Source: Pedobacter helvus
Lineage (GTDB): Bacteria > Bacteroidota > Bacteroidia > Sphingobacteriales > Sphingobacteriaceae
Reading direction: 5' to 3'
DNA: 64,000 nt
Assembly (NCBI RefSeq): GCF_005925325.1
Contig: NZ_SRMP01000001.1
Span: forward strand, 1-64,000
This document shows, one piece after another, positions 1 to 9,698 of this stretch. The notes below the pieces were generated by a model that was not told where the DNA came from, did no database searches, and saw nothing but the letters and a program-made list of their open reading frames with translations. Within the stretch, counting starts at the first letter, position 1. Each line of letters begins with the position of its first letter. The translations under genes were made by a program, and so were the position numbers.

Positions 1-342
1 TAAATAAGTTGGATTACCTGCAGCATCCACACCTACTTGTTGTCTTAGTCCTTCAACCTTACCTGCCAAGAATTCTGCTTGGATACCTAAAGCCGGTAGA
101 ATTTGTTTCTTAACGTAACCACCGTAACCTAATTGTTCTTTAGTGGTTTGAAACTCTCTAAATTTTCCATCAAACATGGTTCTCGGTGTAGTTACACCAG
201 CGTGTACACCGATTGACCAGGTGCGGAATTGTTGAGTTGAAAAACGTGATCCTTCTATAGATGACGTTTCTTGCGCCATCACTGAACCTGAAAAGCCTGC
301 TAAGGCTACTAAAAGTGCAGATTTTGTAATTTTTAAATTCAT
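1..342 (-). CDS. OmpA-like outer membrane protein, 5' part only
   Basis: The gene runs off the left edge; 114 codons are present. It begins with a clear signal peptide (charged MNLKITK, a hydrophobic stretch, then a VMAQ-E cleavage site near residue 24). This is followed by a segment typical of Bacteroidota OmpA-family porins: a WSIGVHAGVTTP strand, then GYGGYVKKQILPALGIQAEF, which looks like the first two strands of a beta-barrel. The start at 342 is chosen because it gives the signal peptide; an overlapping ORF starting at 358 in another frame is a shadow. The family normally ends in a peptidoglycan-binding OmpA domain, which would lie outside the window. Family assignment rests on the N-terminal pattern only. 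Confidence 0.75.
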   Translation of the reverse strand, partial: MNLKITKSALLVALAGFSGSVMAQETSSIEGSRFSTQQFRTWSIGVHAGVTTPRTMFDGKFREFQTTKEQLGYGGYVKKQILPALGIQAEFLAGKVEGLRQQVGVDAAGNPTYL

Positions 343-725
343 ATTCTTTATATTTCATACCATGGATAAGCCATGTGCCAAGAAAAGAGGAAAAACAATG
401 CCAAAACTTATATGTGTAAATTCAAAACGCCGTATATCAACTACTTACAACCATTTCAACCGATCAACTAAAGAAAGTCTACAACCGAAGTAGCGTCCTT
501 AAAAATGTACACAAAACCAATTTGTACGATTGTTGCAGATCAATACCAAGTGCTCTGAATCTATATAGACTTAGCGTATTCCTACAGAATATGCTATTAA
601 CAATTTTGCTATTTAGAAATGTTTGGCTTGTACAAACCACTTTACATGATCAGCAACCAACTGTCTGTTTATGATCTATAAACCAACTATAATTTTTATA
701 TACTTGTACAACTAATTCAGTTTAC
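343..725. other. Intergenic region between divergent genes
   Basis: This AT-rich spacer of about 380 bases separates the leftward outer membrane protein gene from the rightward TetR gene. It probably carries both promoters. I see no convincing TAnnTTTG box, no strong inverted repeat and no protein-like reading frame in it. Confidence 0.5.
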
Positions 726-1355
726 ATGGAAAGAAAAGCTCCAGCAGGCAATGTCCGTAATAAAGAACGAAGCAAAAAAAAGTTTTTAGATGCCGTAGGC
801 AAAATCTTGAAAACAAAAGGATATGCTGCATTAAAGGTAAATGATATTGCTGCTACCGCTGGAGTAGACAAAAAAATGATTTATACCTATTTTGGAGGTA
901 TGGATGGTTTGATGGACGAGTACATTCGTTCTCAAGATTATTGGAGCAATGTTTCGGACGATAACTTGCCGAAGGAAATTACTGATGGCGGAAAAACGAT
1001 TGCAAAAGAGATGTTGATTTCCCAATTTGACCATGTATTTAAAAACAAGGAGCTACAAAAGCTTTTGCTTTGGCGACTGTCTGAAGAGCGAAAATCTTTA
1101 AGAAAACTAACTGACAACCAAGAGATGAATGGCGAAGCACTTTTTTCTGCCGTGGCAGATAGACACTTTGACCAAAACTCGAAAAAGTTCAGAGCCATTA
1201 TGGCCATCATGATTTCGGGACTTTATTACCTAGACATCTATTCTACAGTTAATGGAAGTGTTTTTTGTGGCTTGGATATGAAAACAGATGAGGGACGCAA
1301 TGAAGTGAAACAAGCCATTTCTTTTCTGATGGAACAAACATACGATCACCTTTGA
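726..1355 (+). CDS. TetR/AcrR family transcriptional regulator
   Basis: A 209-residue one-component repressor-type protein. Residues about 12-60 form the TetR DNA-binding domain: a helix with KKFLDAVGKILKTKGY, then VNDIAATAGVDKKMIYTYFGG, the classic helix-turn-helix ending in the conserved Y-x-Y/H-F. The remaining 150 residues would form the ligand-binding and dimerisation domain, which is poorly conserved and gives no ligand. It is divergent from the OmpA-like gene and about 95 bases upstream of an unknown gene, so either could be its target; neither is shown. The length is normal for the family. Confidence 0.9.
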   Translation: MERKAPAGNVRNKERSKKKFLDAVGKILKTKGYAALKVNDIAATAGVDKKMIYTYFGGMDGLMDEYIRSQDYWSNVSDDNLPKEITDGGKTIAKEMLISQFDHVFKNKELQKLLLWRLSEERKSLRKLTDNQEMNGEALFSAVADRHFDQNSKKFRAIMAIMISGLYYLDIYSTVNGSVFCGLDMKTDEGRNEVKQAISFLMEQTYDHL

Positions 1356-1450
1356 TTTTAGTAACGCGGAACAATCAATATCGTTTTTTTCAACATTGAT
1401 GTGGAGAATTAGAATTAGCTAGCAATAGTAAAGCAATTACTTTTGCTTTC

Positions 1451-1816
1451 ATGAAAACATCCATGGTTAATCCACTAGAAAGCCTTTATTTTTTGGAAAG
1501 TGCAGATTTCTACCTCGTAGAAATTAAAAGGAATGACCTTGATGAACAAGCTCCCATCTCCGACAAATTCAAATGGTTGAAAATAGAGAAGCATGCGTTA
1601 GCTATTACCGAACTTACCTTTAGTTCCATGGATTCATCTTTAGAAATTGAAGAAAGGTATTTCAAAGAGGGTTTCCTTAAATTCAATAAAGAAGACGGCA
1701 CCTTCATAGAAAAATACAATTTGGCACAATATGCGCTTCAGAACCGTAGTAACGAAGAACTACCTAACGAGCTATGGATCCTCATCAAAGCAATGCTTAT
1801 AAAAACTGCGGTTTAA
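1451..1816 (+). CDS. Hypothetical protein, 121 residues
   Basis: I do not recognise this protein. It has no signal peptide, membrane segment or cysteine motif and looks like a small soluble alpha/beta protein rich in Glu, Lys and Leu. An alternative start is the Met at codon 6 (1466). It lies 95 bases after the TetR gene on the same strand and 175 bases before the cytochrome c maturation gene, so it may share the TetR transcript. Coding potential is supported by length and normal amino acid composition only. Confidence 0.6.
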   Translation: MKTSMVNPLESLYFLESADFYLVEIKRNDLDEQAPISDKFKWLKIEKHALAITELTFSSMDSSLEIEERYFKEGFLKFNKEDGTFIEKYNLAQYALQNRSNEELPNELWILIKAMLIKTAV

Positions 1817-1991
1817 AATTTAAGTCGGATTAGCCTTCTCTCCTCACTTTAAATTCAAGTTACAAATATTTCTAATTTTCAAATGTCATGGTTATGGCAT
1901 AAAAGATATATTTAGATTAAAATGGCAATTGGCAATTGTCATGATTTTATTTTTGGCGATTAATGCAAAACACACATATTAATCACCAATT

Positions 1992-4900
1992 ATGATTCGT
2001 AAACTGCTTTCTATTCTTTTTTCTACCCGAACAATGGGGCTCATGTTGATTTTATTCGCGACAGCAATGGGAGTTGCCACATTTGTTGAGAACGATTACG
2101 GTACCCCGGTAGCAAAAGCATTGATTTACGATTCTTGGTGGTTTGAGTTGGTGATGCTCATTTTAGTATTGAATTTCATCGGAAATATTTCGAGATACCG
2201 CTTATACGAAAGAAAAAAACTACCTCTTTTGGTGTTCCACTTGGCTTTCATCATCATTTTTATTGGTGGAGCCATTACGCGTTATGTAAGTTTCGAAGGC
2301 TCAATGTCTATCCGCGAAGGAGAATCTAGTGATGAAATTATCTCCGATAAGACATTTTTTAAGATCCAGATAGGTGATGATAATGAATCCTTAGCTTATA
2401 ACGATCTCCCTGTTACGTTCTTACCAGAAAAAACTCCATTTTATCTTAGTCCATTTAAAAAGAAATTTAAAGAAGAGTACGATTTTCATGGCAAGCGAGT
2501 AAAAATAAACCTTGTTGGTTTTTATGCCCGTGCACAAGACTCGTTAGTACAAGATGCTGGCGGTTTACCTACCTTACATTTGGTAGTGCAAGAAAACGGA
2601 CAGCGTGTAAATAAATACATCGCCTCTGGCAAACTACAACTGATCCAAAACATGCTTATCAGCTTCAATAAAGAAACCAATGGCGCATTAAATATTTCGC
2701 AGGTTGATGGTCAGCTGAAAATTTCCTCTCCTTTTGAAGGTAACTATATGATTATGGCTACGCAGGAGCAAAAACAGGTGAAGGGACAAAATGAAGTTCA
2801 AGATTTTCACCTAAGAAGTCTTTACACATATGGAAGCTTGGCATTTGTAGTACCTGAAGCACCGGTAAATGGAAGGATATTACACTTTGAAGGCGATAAG
2901 AAAAAACATGAAAATGATCCGGATTTGATCCAACTGGCGGTTGACGCCAATGGTACGATGGATACCGTAAGTTTTTATGGTGGTCGTGGGATGACGAATT
3001 TCCAGCATCAAACTGAAATTGGAGGATTGAGACTTTCGATGGCGTACGGCTCTAAGATCTATAAATCTCCATTTTCGTTGAAGTTAACAGATTTTAAGAT
3101 GGAAAAATATCCTGGTAGTAACAGTCCTTCGTCTTATTCTTCGGAAGTAATGATTGAAGACAAGGGTAAAAAAACACCGTTTAAAATCTACATGAACCAC
3201 GTGTTAGACCATTCTGGGTATCGTTTTTTCCAAGCCAGCTTTCACCCTGATGAGAAAGGAACCGTACTTTCTGTGAACCACGATTACTGGGGAACGAACA
3301 TTACCTACTTTGGCTATACGTTATTATTCTTAGGGATGTTTGTAACACTTTTTTGGAAAGGCACTCGTTTTTCTACCTTAAATGCTCAGTTAAAAGCGAT
3401 GTCGAAATCGGGCAAGAAGCTATTGCTAATTCTTGGTTTTTTATTGATAGGAAGCAGCACTTACGCCCAAAAAATTGACATGCATGGTACAGATGGCCAG
3501 CAACACAACCACGATCATTCGCACAACGATGGTGATGATCATACTGGTCACAACCACGGCGAAAGCTTATTGCAAACCCCTCAGGCAGACCACAACCACA
3601 CAGAGCAAACTAGGCAAATGCTTAATGTACAATCTGTAGATGCGAAAAGCTTTGCCGAGACAATTAGAATTGACCAAAAACATGCGGCGCTATTTGGTAG
3701 ATTATTGGTACAAAATATAGATGGAAGAATTGAACCCATCAACACCCTTGCATTAGAAATTCTTAGAAAGGTACATGGTAAAGAGAAATTTTATAACCTC
3801 GATGCCAATCAATTTTTACTTTCTGCTTCTACAGATCCATTTAAGTGGGTTAACGTACCAATTGTAAAGTTGGGAACAAAGGGTGGCAAAGAGGTACTAA
3901 AGTTACTTAGGGCTGATGAGAATGGCTACACATCGATGATCAATCTGTTGGCTTTGGGTGCCGATGGCTCAGCAGAATTTGTACTTAATGCAGATTATCA
4001 GAAAGCTTTCGCTAAAAAGCCGGCAGAGCAAGGTACTTATGACAAGTTTGTTCTAGAACTGAACGACAAATTGTATGCGATGCAACAATTATTGGATGGA
4101 CAATATTTACGCGTACTTCCAGTAGCTGGCGACGATAACAGTAAATGGATTGCCAAGCCTTTTAATCCATTGGAAACTCAGGCACTGAACAATCCTGTGG
4201 CGATGTATTTTTCTAGTGTGATTGCCGCACAACGCTCAAATGACTGGTCGGGGGTGGATAGTAAACTGGCGCATATTAGTAAATTGCAACTTAAACATGG
4301 TAAAAACATCATCCCATCTCCATCTAAAATTGATTGGGAGATCAGCTATAACTCGTGGAATATCTTCCTAAAACTGATGATCGTGTACGCGATACTGGGA
4401 ACGTTCATTTTACTAGCTGCTTTTGCAAAGTTGTTTTATTCAAACAAATTCCTAAACAGATTGGTGACGGTGTTGCTTGTATTGATGGGAACTGCTGCTG
4501 CACTGCAATGCCTTGGTCTTGGAGCGAGATGGTACATTTCGGGGCACGAACCTTGGAGCAACGGTTACGAAGCTGTACTTTTCATCAGTTGGATTGGCGT
4601 GCTTTCAGGCTTGTTCATGTATAGAAACAGTAATGCTTTTATTCCAGCAGCTGGTTGTTTAATCGCAGTAATTTTGATGGGTTTTGCTCATGGTGGTTCT
4701 CAAATGAACCCTCAAATTACGCCGCTAGTTCCTGTGCTAAAATCTTATTGGTTGATGATCCACGTGGCTATTATTACCGCAAGTTATGGTTTCTTCGGAT
4801 TGAGTGCTTTACTTGGTTTAGTCGTATTACTTTTATATACCATCAATAGAGATAAAATTGCTGCTAAAGTTAAATCTTCTGTTGCCGAACTGACTATCGT

Positions 4901-5291
4901 AAACGAGATGTCGCTAACCATAGGTTTATTCCTATTAACGGTAGGCACTTTCTTAGGCGGTATTTGGGCCAACGAAAGTTGGGGACGTTACTGGAGCTGG
5001 GATCCAAAAGAAACTTGGGCATTTATTTCTGTGATTATTTATGCCTTTGTGCTCCACGTGAGGTTAATCCCAAAAATGAGAGGGCAATATCTATTTAACC
5101 TGCTTTCATTAATTAGTTTCTCATCAGTAATTATGACCTATTTTGGTGTAAACTATTACCTAACAGGGTTACATTCTTATGCGCAAGGCGATCCGGTTCC
5201 AATACCTGACTGGGTTTACTTAACTATTTCTATTGTGTTATTAATTGCAGTAGTATCTTACGGAAAGTATAAAAAAAGAGCGAAAGCTTAA
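1992..5291 (+). CDS. Cytochrome c biogenesis fusion protein, ResB-CcsA (System II)
   Basis: A 1099-residue inner membrane protein for haem delivery and attachment to apocytochrome c. The N-terminal half is ResB/CcsB-like: membrane helices near residues 5-25, 50-70 and 78-97, then a periplasmic domain to about residue 430 and another helix. After a second signal-like segment (KLLLILGFLLIGSSTYAQ) comes a His/Asp-rich linker at about residues 497-545. The C-terminal third is CcsA: several helices and the haem-handling tryptophan motif (WANESWGRYWSWDPKETW) near residue 1000, plus membrane-flanking histidines in HEPWSNGYEA and MIHVAII. Such CcsB-CcsA fusions are known in Bacteroidota and epsilon-proteobacteria. 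The gene stands alone and is closed by a terminator. The His-rich linker is the odd part; metal or haem binding there is only a guess. Confidence 0.92.
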   Translation: MIRKLLSILFSTRTMGLMLILFATAMGVATFVENDYGTPVAKALIYDSWWFELVMLILVLNFIGNISRYRLYERKKLPLLVFHLAFIIIFIGGAITRYVSFEGSMSIREGESSDEIISDKTFFKIQIGDDNESLAYNDLPVTFLPEKTPFYLSPFKKKFKEEYDFHGKRVKINLVGFYARAQDSLVQDAGGLPTLHLVVQENGQRVNKYIASGKLQLIQNMLISFNKETNGALNISQVDGQLKISSPFEGNYMIMATQEQKQVKGQNEVQDFHLRSLYTYGSLAFVVPEAPVNGRILHFEGDKKKHENDPDLIQLAVDANGTMDTVSFYGGRGMTNFQHQTEIGGLRLSMAYGSKIYKSPFSLKLTDFKMEKYPGSNSPSSYSSEVMIEDKGKKTPFKIYMNHVLDHSGYRFFQASFHPDEKGTVLSVNHDYWGTNITYFGYTLLFLGMFVTLFWKGTRFSTLNAQLKAMSKSGKKLLLILGFLLIGSSTYAQKIDMHGTDGQQHNHDHSHNDGDDHTGHNHGESLLQTPQADHNHTEQTRQMLNVQSVDAKSFAETIRIDQKHAALFGRLLVQNIDGRIEPINTLALEILRKVHGKEKFYNLDANQFLLSASTDPFKWVNVPIVKLGTKGGKEVLKLLRADENGYTSMINLLALGADGSAEFVLNADYQKAFAKKPAEQGTYDKFVLELNDKLYAMQQLLDGQYLRVLPVAGDDNSKWIAKPFNPLETQALNNPVAMYFSSVIAAQRSNDWSGVDSKLAHISKLQLKHGKNIIPSPSKIDWEISYNSWNIFLKLMIVYAILGTFILLAAFAKLFYSNKFLNRLVTVLLVLMGTAAALQCLGLGARWYISGHEPWSNGYEAVLFISWIGVLSGLFMYRNSNAFIPAAGCLIAVILMGFAHGGSQMNPQITPLVPVLKSYWLMIHVAIITASYGFFGLSALLGLVVLLLYTINRDKIAAKVKSSVAELTIVNEMSLTIGLFLLTVGTFLGGIWANESWGRYWSWDPKETWAFISVIIYAFVLHVRLIPKMRGQYLFNLLSLISFSSVIMTYFGVNYYLTGLHSYAQGDPVPIPDWVYLTISIVLLIAVVSYGKYKKRAKA

Positions 5292-5292
5292 C

Positions 5293-5333
5293 AAAAACAA
5301 AAATAGGGACAAGTTGTCCCTATTTTTGTTTTT
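5293..5333 (+). terminator. Intrinsic terminator after ResB-CcsA gene
   Basis: A nearly perfect dyad with 20-base arms, AAAAACAAAAATAGGGACAA against its complement, starts 2 bases after the stop codon and ends in a run of T. A GGGAC/GTCCC core with flanking A and T tracts makes it potentially bidirectional. Confidence 0.9.
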
Positions 5334-5504
5334 AAGACATTTCATTTAATAATTCATCGCCTAGAATACCTTAATACCTCTGGACGTTTACCACAGCTAA
5401 ACACGTAGAAAACGCAACGAAAAACATCTAACTACCCGTTTTTAATCGCTACTAAACAAATGCTGCTTTCAATCCTTTTAGGTACAGATATTAACCAAAT
5501 TAAA

Positions 5505-5729
5505 ATGAAAAAGCTAGTTTATCAAACCATCGATCCAGATTTACTATTGGATTGCTCACAAGAAGATCAAATTAATTTTTGGGCAGAAATATTTCAGGTA
5601 ACGCCAGCAGCTATCAAAACGGCCGTTCGTGCTTGCTGCAACAATAGTATTGCCTGTATTTCGGCCTATCTTAAAAATAGCGCTAAACCAGCATCGCAAT
5701 ATCAACAAAAACACCTACAAGCTCATTAA
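5505..5729 (+). CDS. DUF3606-like small protein
   Basis: A 74-residue protein when started at the Met of MKKLVYQTID. An upstream in-frame Met at 5460 would add 15 residues that look like non-coding leader. The central part (EDQINFWAEIFQVTPAAIK followed by TAVRACCNNSIACISAYL) resembles the DUF3606 pattern, in which an acidic start and an aromatic tryptophan precede a helix of the form 'elgvt.eelk.av..vG.sv..v..yl'. The function of that family is unknown. It sits 52 bases upstream of the trehalose operon on the same strand and may be co-transcribed. Two adjacent cysteines in the helix are unusual for the family. Confidence 0.6.
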   Translation: MKKLVYQTIDPDLLLDCSQEDQINFWAEIFQVTPAAIKTAVRACCNNSIACISAYLKNSAKPASQYQQKHLQAH

Positions 5730-5781
5730 AACTAACTTCTAAGAATTCTGTTTATAATTTACACCAGCCGAAAGAAGTGAA

Positions 5782-7845
5782 ATGAACAACTATCCATCTG
5801 GCTCTCCGTTTCCCCTTGGTGCAACTTGGGATGGAAACGGAGTGAATTTTGCCCTTTTTGCTGCCAATGCCGATGCGGTAGAACTTTGCCTCTTCGATCA
5901 AGGTAGTCAAAAGGAGAAACATCGTATTAAATTAACCGAAAAAACTCGCTCAATTTGGCATATTTATATAGGCGATATCCAACCTGGTCAACATTACGGT
6001 TATCGTTTATACGGGGCTTACGATCCAAGCAATGGCCTTAGATACAATCCAAACAAATTACTACTCGATCCTTATGCAAAAGCAATTGCTGGAAATCTAA
6101 ACTGGGATGATAGCCTATTCGGTTACACCTTAGGTGAGGATGACCTAGCGAAAGATGAACGAGATAGCGCAGCATATATGTTAAGATCAGTAGTGGTAGA
6201 CACCACTTACGACTGGGAAGGTGTTCGAAAACCACGAACACATTACAACGAAACCGTTATTTACGAAGCACATGTAAAAGGGCTAACTTACCTCCATCCA
6301 GCCGTACCAGAGAAAGTCCGTGGAACCTACGCTGCTATTGCACAACCGGTTATCATCAATTACCTAAAAGAATTGGGCATTACCGCCATTGAACTGATGC
6401 CTATCCATCAATTCGTTAACGACCGCCATTTGATTGATAAAGACTTAACAAATTATTGGGGTTACAACACCATAGGCTTTTTCGCACCAGATAGCAGATA
6501 CGCCGCCACTGGTAAAAATGGAGAACAGGTAAAGGAATTTAAGGATATGGTGAAAGCGCTGCATCGTGCTGGCATAGAAGTGATTTTAGACGTGGTGTAC
6601 AACCATACCGCCGAAGGAAATCACCTTGGTCCTACCCTTTCTTTTAAAGGTATAGACAACGAAGACTATTACCGGCTCACCGAAGACAAGCGCTACTACA
6701 TGGATTACACGGGTACTGGAAATACACTGAATGCTACCTCGCCAAATGTACTCCGATTGATGATGGACAGCTTACGGTATTGGGCGGTGGAAATGCAGAT
6801 CGACGGTTTTAGGTTTGATTTGGCTTCTACACTCGCCCGCGGATTACATGAAGTAAATATGTTAGGTTCATTCTTCAGTATCATTCAACAAGACCCTGTT
6901 ATTTCTCAAGTAAAGCTAATTGCAGAACCTTGGGATGTGGGTGAAGGCGGTTATCAAGTAGGCAATTTCCCTCAGGGATGGATGGAGTGGAATGGCAAAT
7001 TTCGGGATTGCATCCGCGATTATTGGCGAGGCGAAGATAGCATGTTAGCAGAATTTGCCCTGCGTATTACCGGAAGCCCGGATTTGTACCAAGATAGCGA
7101 GCGCAGTCCAACCGCAAGTATTAACCTTATTACCGCCCACGATGGTTTTACCTTACATGATTTAGTAAGTTATAATGAAAAACATAACCAAGCCAACGGA
7201 GAAGATAATCAAGATGGTGAAGAGCATAATCGTTCAAATAATTACGGTGTAGAAGGCGAAACCGATGATGAACAGATCAATGCCTTACGCAATCGCCAAA
7301 AGCGAAATTTGTTAACTACACTGTTTTTATCTCAAGGTATCCCCATGTTAGTGGCTGGCGATGAACTGGGGCGTACACAGAAAGGAAACAATAATGCCTA
7401 TTGCCAAGACAACGAAACTTCGTGGCTAAACTGGAACGAGATAGATGAGGATCTGCTAGATTTCACTAGAAGGCTAATTACATTAAGAGCAGAAAATGCA
7501 GTTTTCCGTAAACGTAAATGGTTCAGAGGTCAACCTAAACCCGAAACTGGCTTGCCCGACATTGCTTGGTTTTTGCCTTCGGGCGAAGAAATGGAAGAAA
7601 CCCATTGGGATGAAGATTTCGCCAAGTCACTAGCCCTTTACCTTCATGAGCAGCAAACCGCTTTTTATGTGATCTACAATGCTCATTACGAACCAATAGA
7701 TTTTCATCTTCCTATTGCCAATTGGGGTGAAACTTGGGAATTGATATTAAACACAGGACTGGAAGACCTGCCTACCACTTATAAAAATGACGAACAAATC
7801 CAAGTACAAGGTAGAACAGTCTTGATTTTAAAAACAACTATCTAA
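5782..7845 (+). CDS. glgX: Glycogen debranching enzyme GlgX/TreX (GH13 isoamylase type)
   Basis: A 687-residue enzyme hydrolysing alpha-1,6 branch points of glycogen or maltodextrin. The N-terminal carbohydrate-binding module 48 begins PSGSPFPLGATWDGNGVNF; a TIM-barrel follows. The catalytic triad is visible: nucleophile Asp346 in DGFRFDLAS, acid/base Glu382 in LIAEPWDVG, and Asp454 in ITAHDGFTLHDLV. Length matches bacterial GlgX/TreX. It is first in a three-gene run with treZ (14-base gap) and treY-malQ. In that setting debranching supplies linear malto-oligosaccharides for the TreY/TreZ trehalose route, the role called TreX in other bacteria and archaea. Confidence 0.95.
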   Translation: MNNYPSGSPFPLGATWDGNGVNFALFAANADAVELCLFDQGSQKEKHRIKLTEKTRSIWHIYIGDIQPGQHYGYRLYGAYDPSNGLRYNPNKLLLDPYAKAIAGNLNWDDSLFGYTLGEDDLAKDERDSAAYMLRSVVVDTTYDWEGVRKPRTHYNETVIYEAHVKGLTYLHPAVPEKVRGTYAAIAQPVIINYLKELGITAIELMPIHQFVNDRHLIDKDLTNYWGYNTIGFFAPDSRYAATGKNGEQVKEFKDMVKALHRAGIEVILDVVYNHTAEGNHLGPTLSFKGIDNEDYYRLTEDKRYYMDYTGTGNTLNATSPNVLRLMMDSLRYWAVEMQIDGFRFDLASTLARGLHEVNMLGSFFSIIQQDPVISQVKLIAEPWDVGEGGYQVGNFPQGWMEWNGKFRDCIRDYWRGEDSMLAEFALRITGSPDLYQDSERSPTASINLITAHDGFTLHDLVSYNEKHNQANGEDNQDGEEHNRSNNYGVEGETDDEQINALRNRQKRNLLTTLFLSQGIPMLVAGDELGRTQKGNNNAYCQDNETSWLNWNEIDEDLLDFTRRLITLRAENAVFRKRKWFRGQPKPETGLPDIAWFLPSGEEMEETHWDEDFAKSLALYLHEQQTAFYVIYNAHYEPIDFHLPIANWGETWELILNTGLEDLPTTYKNDEQIQVQGRTVLILKTTI

Positions 7846-7859
7846 AAAAACGCATTGAT

Positions 7860-9698
7860 ATGAACGTAGCAAAAAGAAATATAGGGCTAACGTTTGATGG
7901 CAGCCATTGTAATTTTAGAATTTGGGCTCCACAAGCAAAGCAAGTACAACTATCGGTTAATGACAAAAACACCATCGATTTGACCCCAAAAGACTACGGT
8001 TATTGGGAGGCAAATCACATTACAAATATCAACGAAACCGACCTCTATTGGCTAAAGATAGATGGAAAACAACTGCCAGATCCAGCTTCGGTATCGCAGC
8101 CAGAAGGCGTACATGGGCCATCACAAGCGGTAAATTTAAATGAGATGCCCACTCCCGAACACTGGCAAAACATCCCCCTAAAAGATTACATTATTTATGA
8201 ATTACATATCGGTACATTTTCTGAGGGTGGAGACTTTGAAGGTGTTGCAGAAAAACTAGACCACATCATTGAGCTTGGGATAACAGCCGTTGAGTTGATG
8301 CCGGTCGCTGCTTTTGCTGGCAAAAGAAATTGGGGTTACGACGGTGTGTATCCCTTTGCAGTGCAGACGTCTTACGGTGGGCCAAAAGCCTTGCAACAAC
8401 TCGTGGCCTTGTGCCATAGTAAGGGACTGGCGGTGATATTAGATGTGGTTTATAACCATTTTGGTCCGGAAGGAAACTATTTAAATGAGTTTGGGCCGTA
8501 CTTTACAGATAAATACAAAACACCTTGGGGCAAAGCTGTAAATTTTGATGACCGAGGTTCGCATGGCGTACGCGAATATATCATCGAAAATGCCATTATG
8601 TGGTTCAGAGACTTTCACATTGATGCATTAAGGCTTGATGCGGTGCATGCCATAAAAGACAATAGCTCCTCGCACATTTTACAAGAGATCAGCAAACATA
8701 CGGACTTGCTCAGCAAGCAAACTGGCAGATCCTACTATTTAATTGCTGAATGTGACCTGAACGATCCGAGATACATCAGTTCGGTAGAGCAAAATGGTTT
8801 AGGCATGCACGGACAATGGATAGATGAATTTCATCATGCCTTACGTGTAGCCGCTGAAGAACCAAAAATAGGCTATTACTCAGATTTTGATGGCATTGCA
8901 CATTTGGGCAAATCCTATCAAGATGCCTATGTCTATACCGGAATGTACTCCAAAGAGCGGGATAATTTCTTCGGAAAAAGTGCTCAAGGACATCACAGTT
9001 CTCAGTTTACCGTATTCTCGCAAAACCACGACCAGGTTGGTAATCGTATGCTTGGCGAACGCAGCAGTACCTTGTACAGTTTCGAAATGCAGAAGTTGTT
9101 AGCTGCAGCGGTATTAACGGCTCCATTTGTACCCCTATTATTTATGGGCGAAGAATGGGCTGAAACAAATCCTTTCCTCTACTTCATAGATCATAGCGAT
9201 CCTGATTTGGTGGAAGCTGTGCGAAATGGACGCCGAGAAGAGTTTGCTGCTTCGCACCTTGATGGGCAAGCGCCTGATCCAAAAGCTGAAGACACTTTTA
9301 AGCGCTCTAAATTGAATTGGGAACTGCTGCAGCAAACTAAAAACGCCACTATGCTTGAATTTTATAAGCATTTGATTTCGTTACGTAAAAAATACAGCAT
9401 GTTGCAAACTGTTGATCTTGATACAGTAAAAGCCTATGTATTCCAACCAGAAAACAGTTTAATAATTGAACGAAAATGTGCCGAAGAAAATAAAAGCATT
9501 TTGTGCCTGCTAAATTTCTCTTCTAATGTGCAGCAATTGTCTGTTCCTGCGCATTTAACTATTGATCAAAAGTTGCTGGATTCTGCAGAAGCAAAATGGC
9601 TGGGCCCATTAAATACACCAACTATCACTGCCAAATTTTCACCGCATTTAACTATTCAACCCGAATCCTTTATTGCCTATACTACATTATATGATTGA
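7860..9698 (+). CDS. treZ: Malto-oligosyltrehalose trehalohydrolase TreZ
   Basis: A 612-residue GH13 enzyme that releases free trehalose from maltooligosyl trehalose. It has the N-terminal CBM48-like domain (CNFRIWAPQAKQVQLSV), then a barrel with the TreZ signature YELHIGTFSEGGDFEG. The catalytic residues are Asp260 (DALRLDAVHAI), Glu297 (LIAECDLNDPR) and Asp391 (SQNHDQVGNR); the AVHAIKD and NHDQVGNR wording is typical of TreZ rather than of branching enzyme. It overlaps the start of treY-malQ by 8 bases, indicating translational coupling. The substrate is made by the next gene's product. Confidence 0.96.
   Translation: MNVAKRNIGLTFDGSHCNFRIWAPQAKQVQLSVNDKNTIDLTPKDYGYWEANHITNINETDLYWLKIDGKQLPDPASVSQPEGVHGPSQAVNLNEMPTPEHWQNIPLKDYIIYELHIGTFSEGGDFEGVAEKLDHIIELGITAVELMPVAAFAGKRNWGYDGVYPFAVQTSYGGPKALQQLVALCHSKGLAVILDVVYNHFGPEGNYLNEFGPYFTDKYKTPWGKAVNFDDRGSHGVREYIIENAIMWFRDFHIDALRLDAVHAIKDNSSSHILQEISKHTDLLSKQTGRSYYLIAECDLNDPRYISSVEQNGLGMHGQWIDEFHHALRVAAEEPKIGYYSDFDGIAHLGKSYQDAYVYTGMYSKERDNFFGKSAQGHHSSQFTVFSQNHDQVGNRMLGERSSTLYSFEMQKLLAAAVLTAPFVPLLFMGEEWAETNPFLYFIDHSDPDLVEAVRNGRREEFAASHLDGQAPDPKAEDTFKRSKLNWELLQQTKNATMLEFYKHLISLRKKYSMLQTVDLDTVKAYVFQPENSLIIERKCAEENKSILCLLNFSSNVQQLSVPAHLTIDQKLLDSAEAKWLGPLNTPTITAKFSPHLTIQPESFIAYTTLYD

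Noticed and set aside
170..358. 62-codon minus-strand ORF near the left edge
   Set aside because: It is another frame of the OmpA-like gene start; the frame beginning at 342 has a real signal peptide and runs to the window edge.
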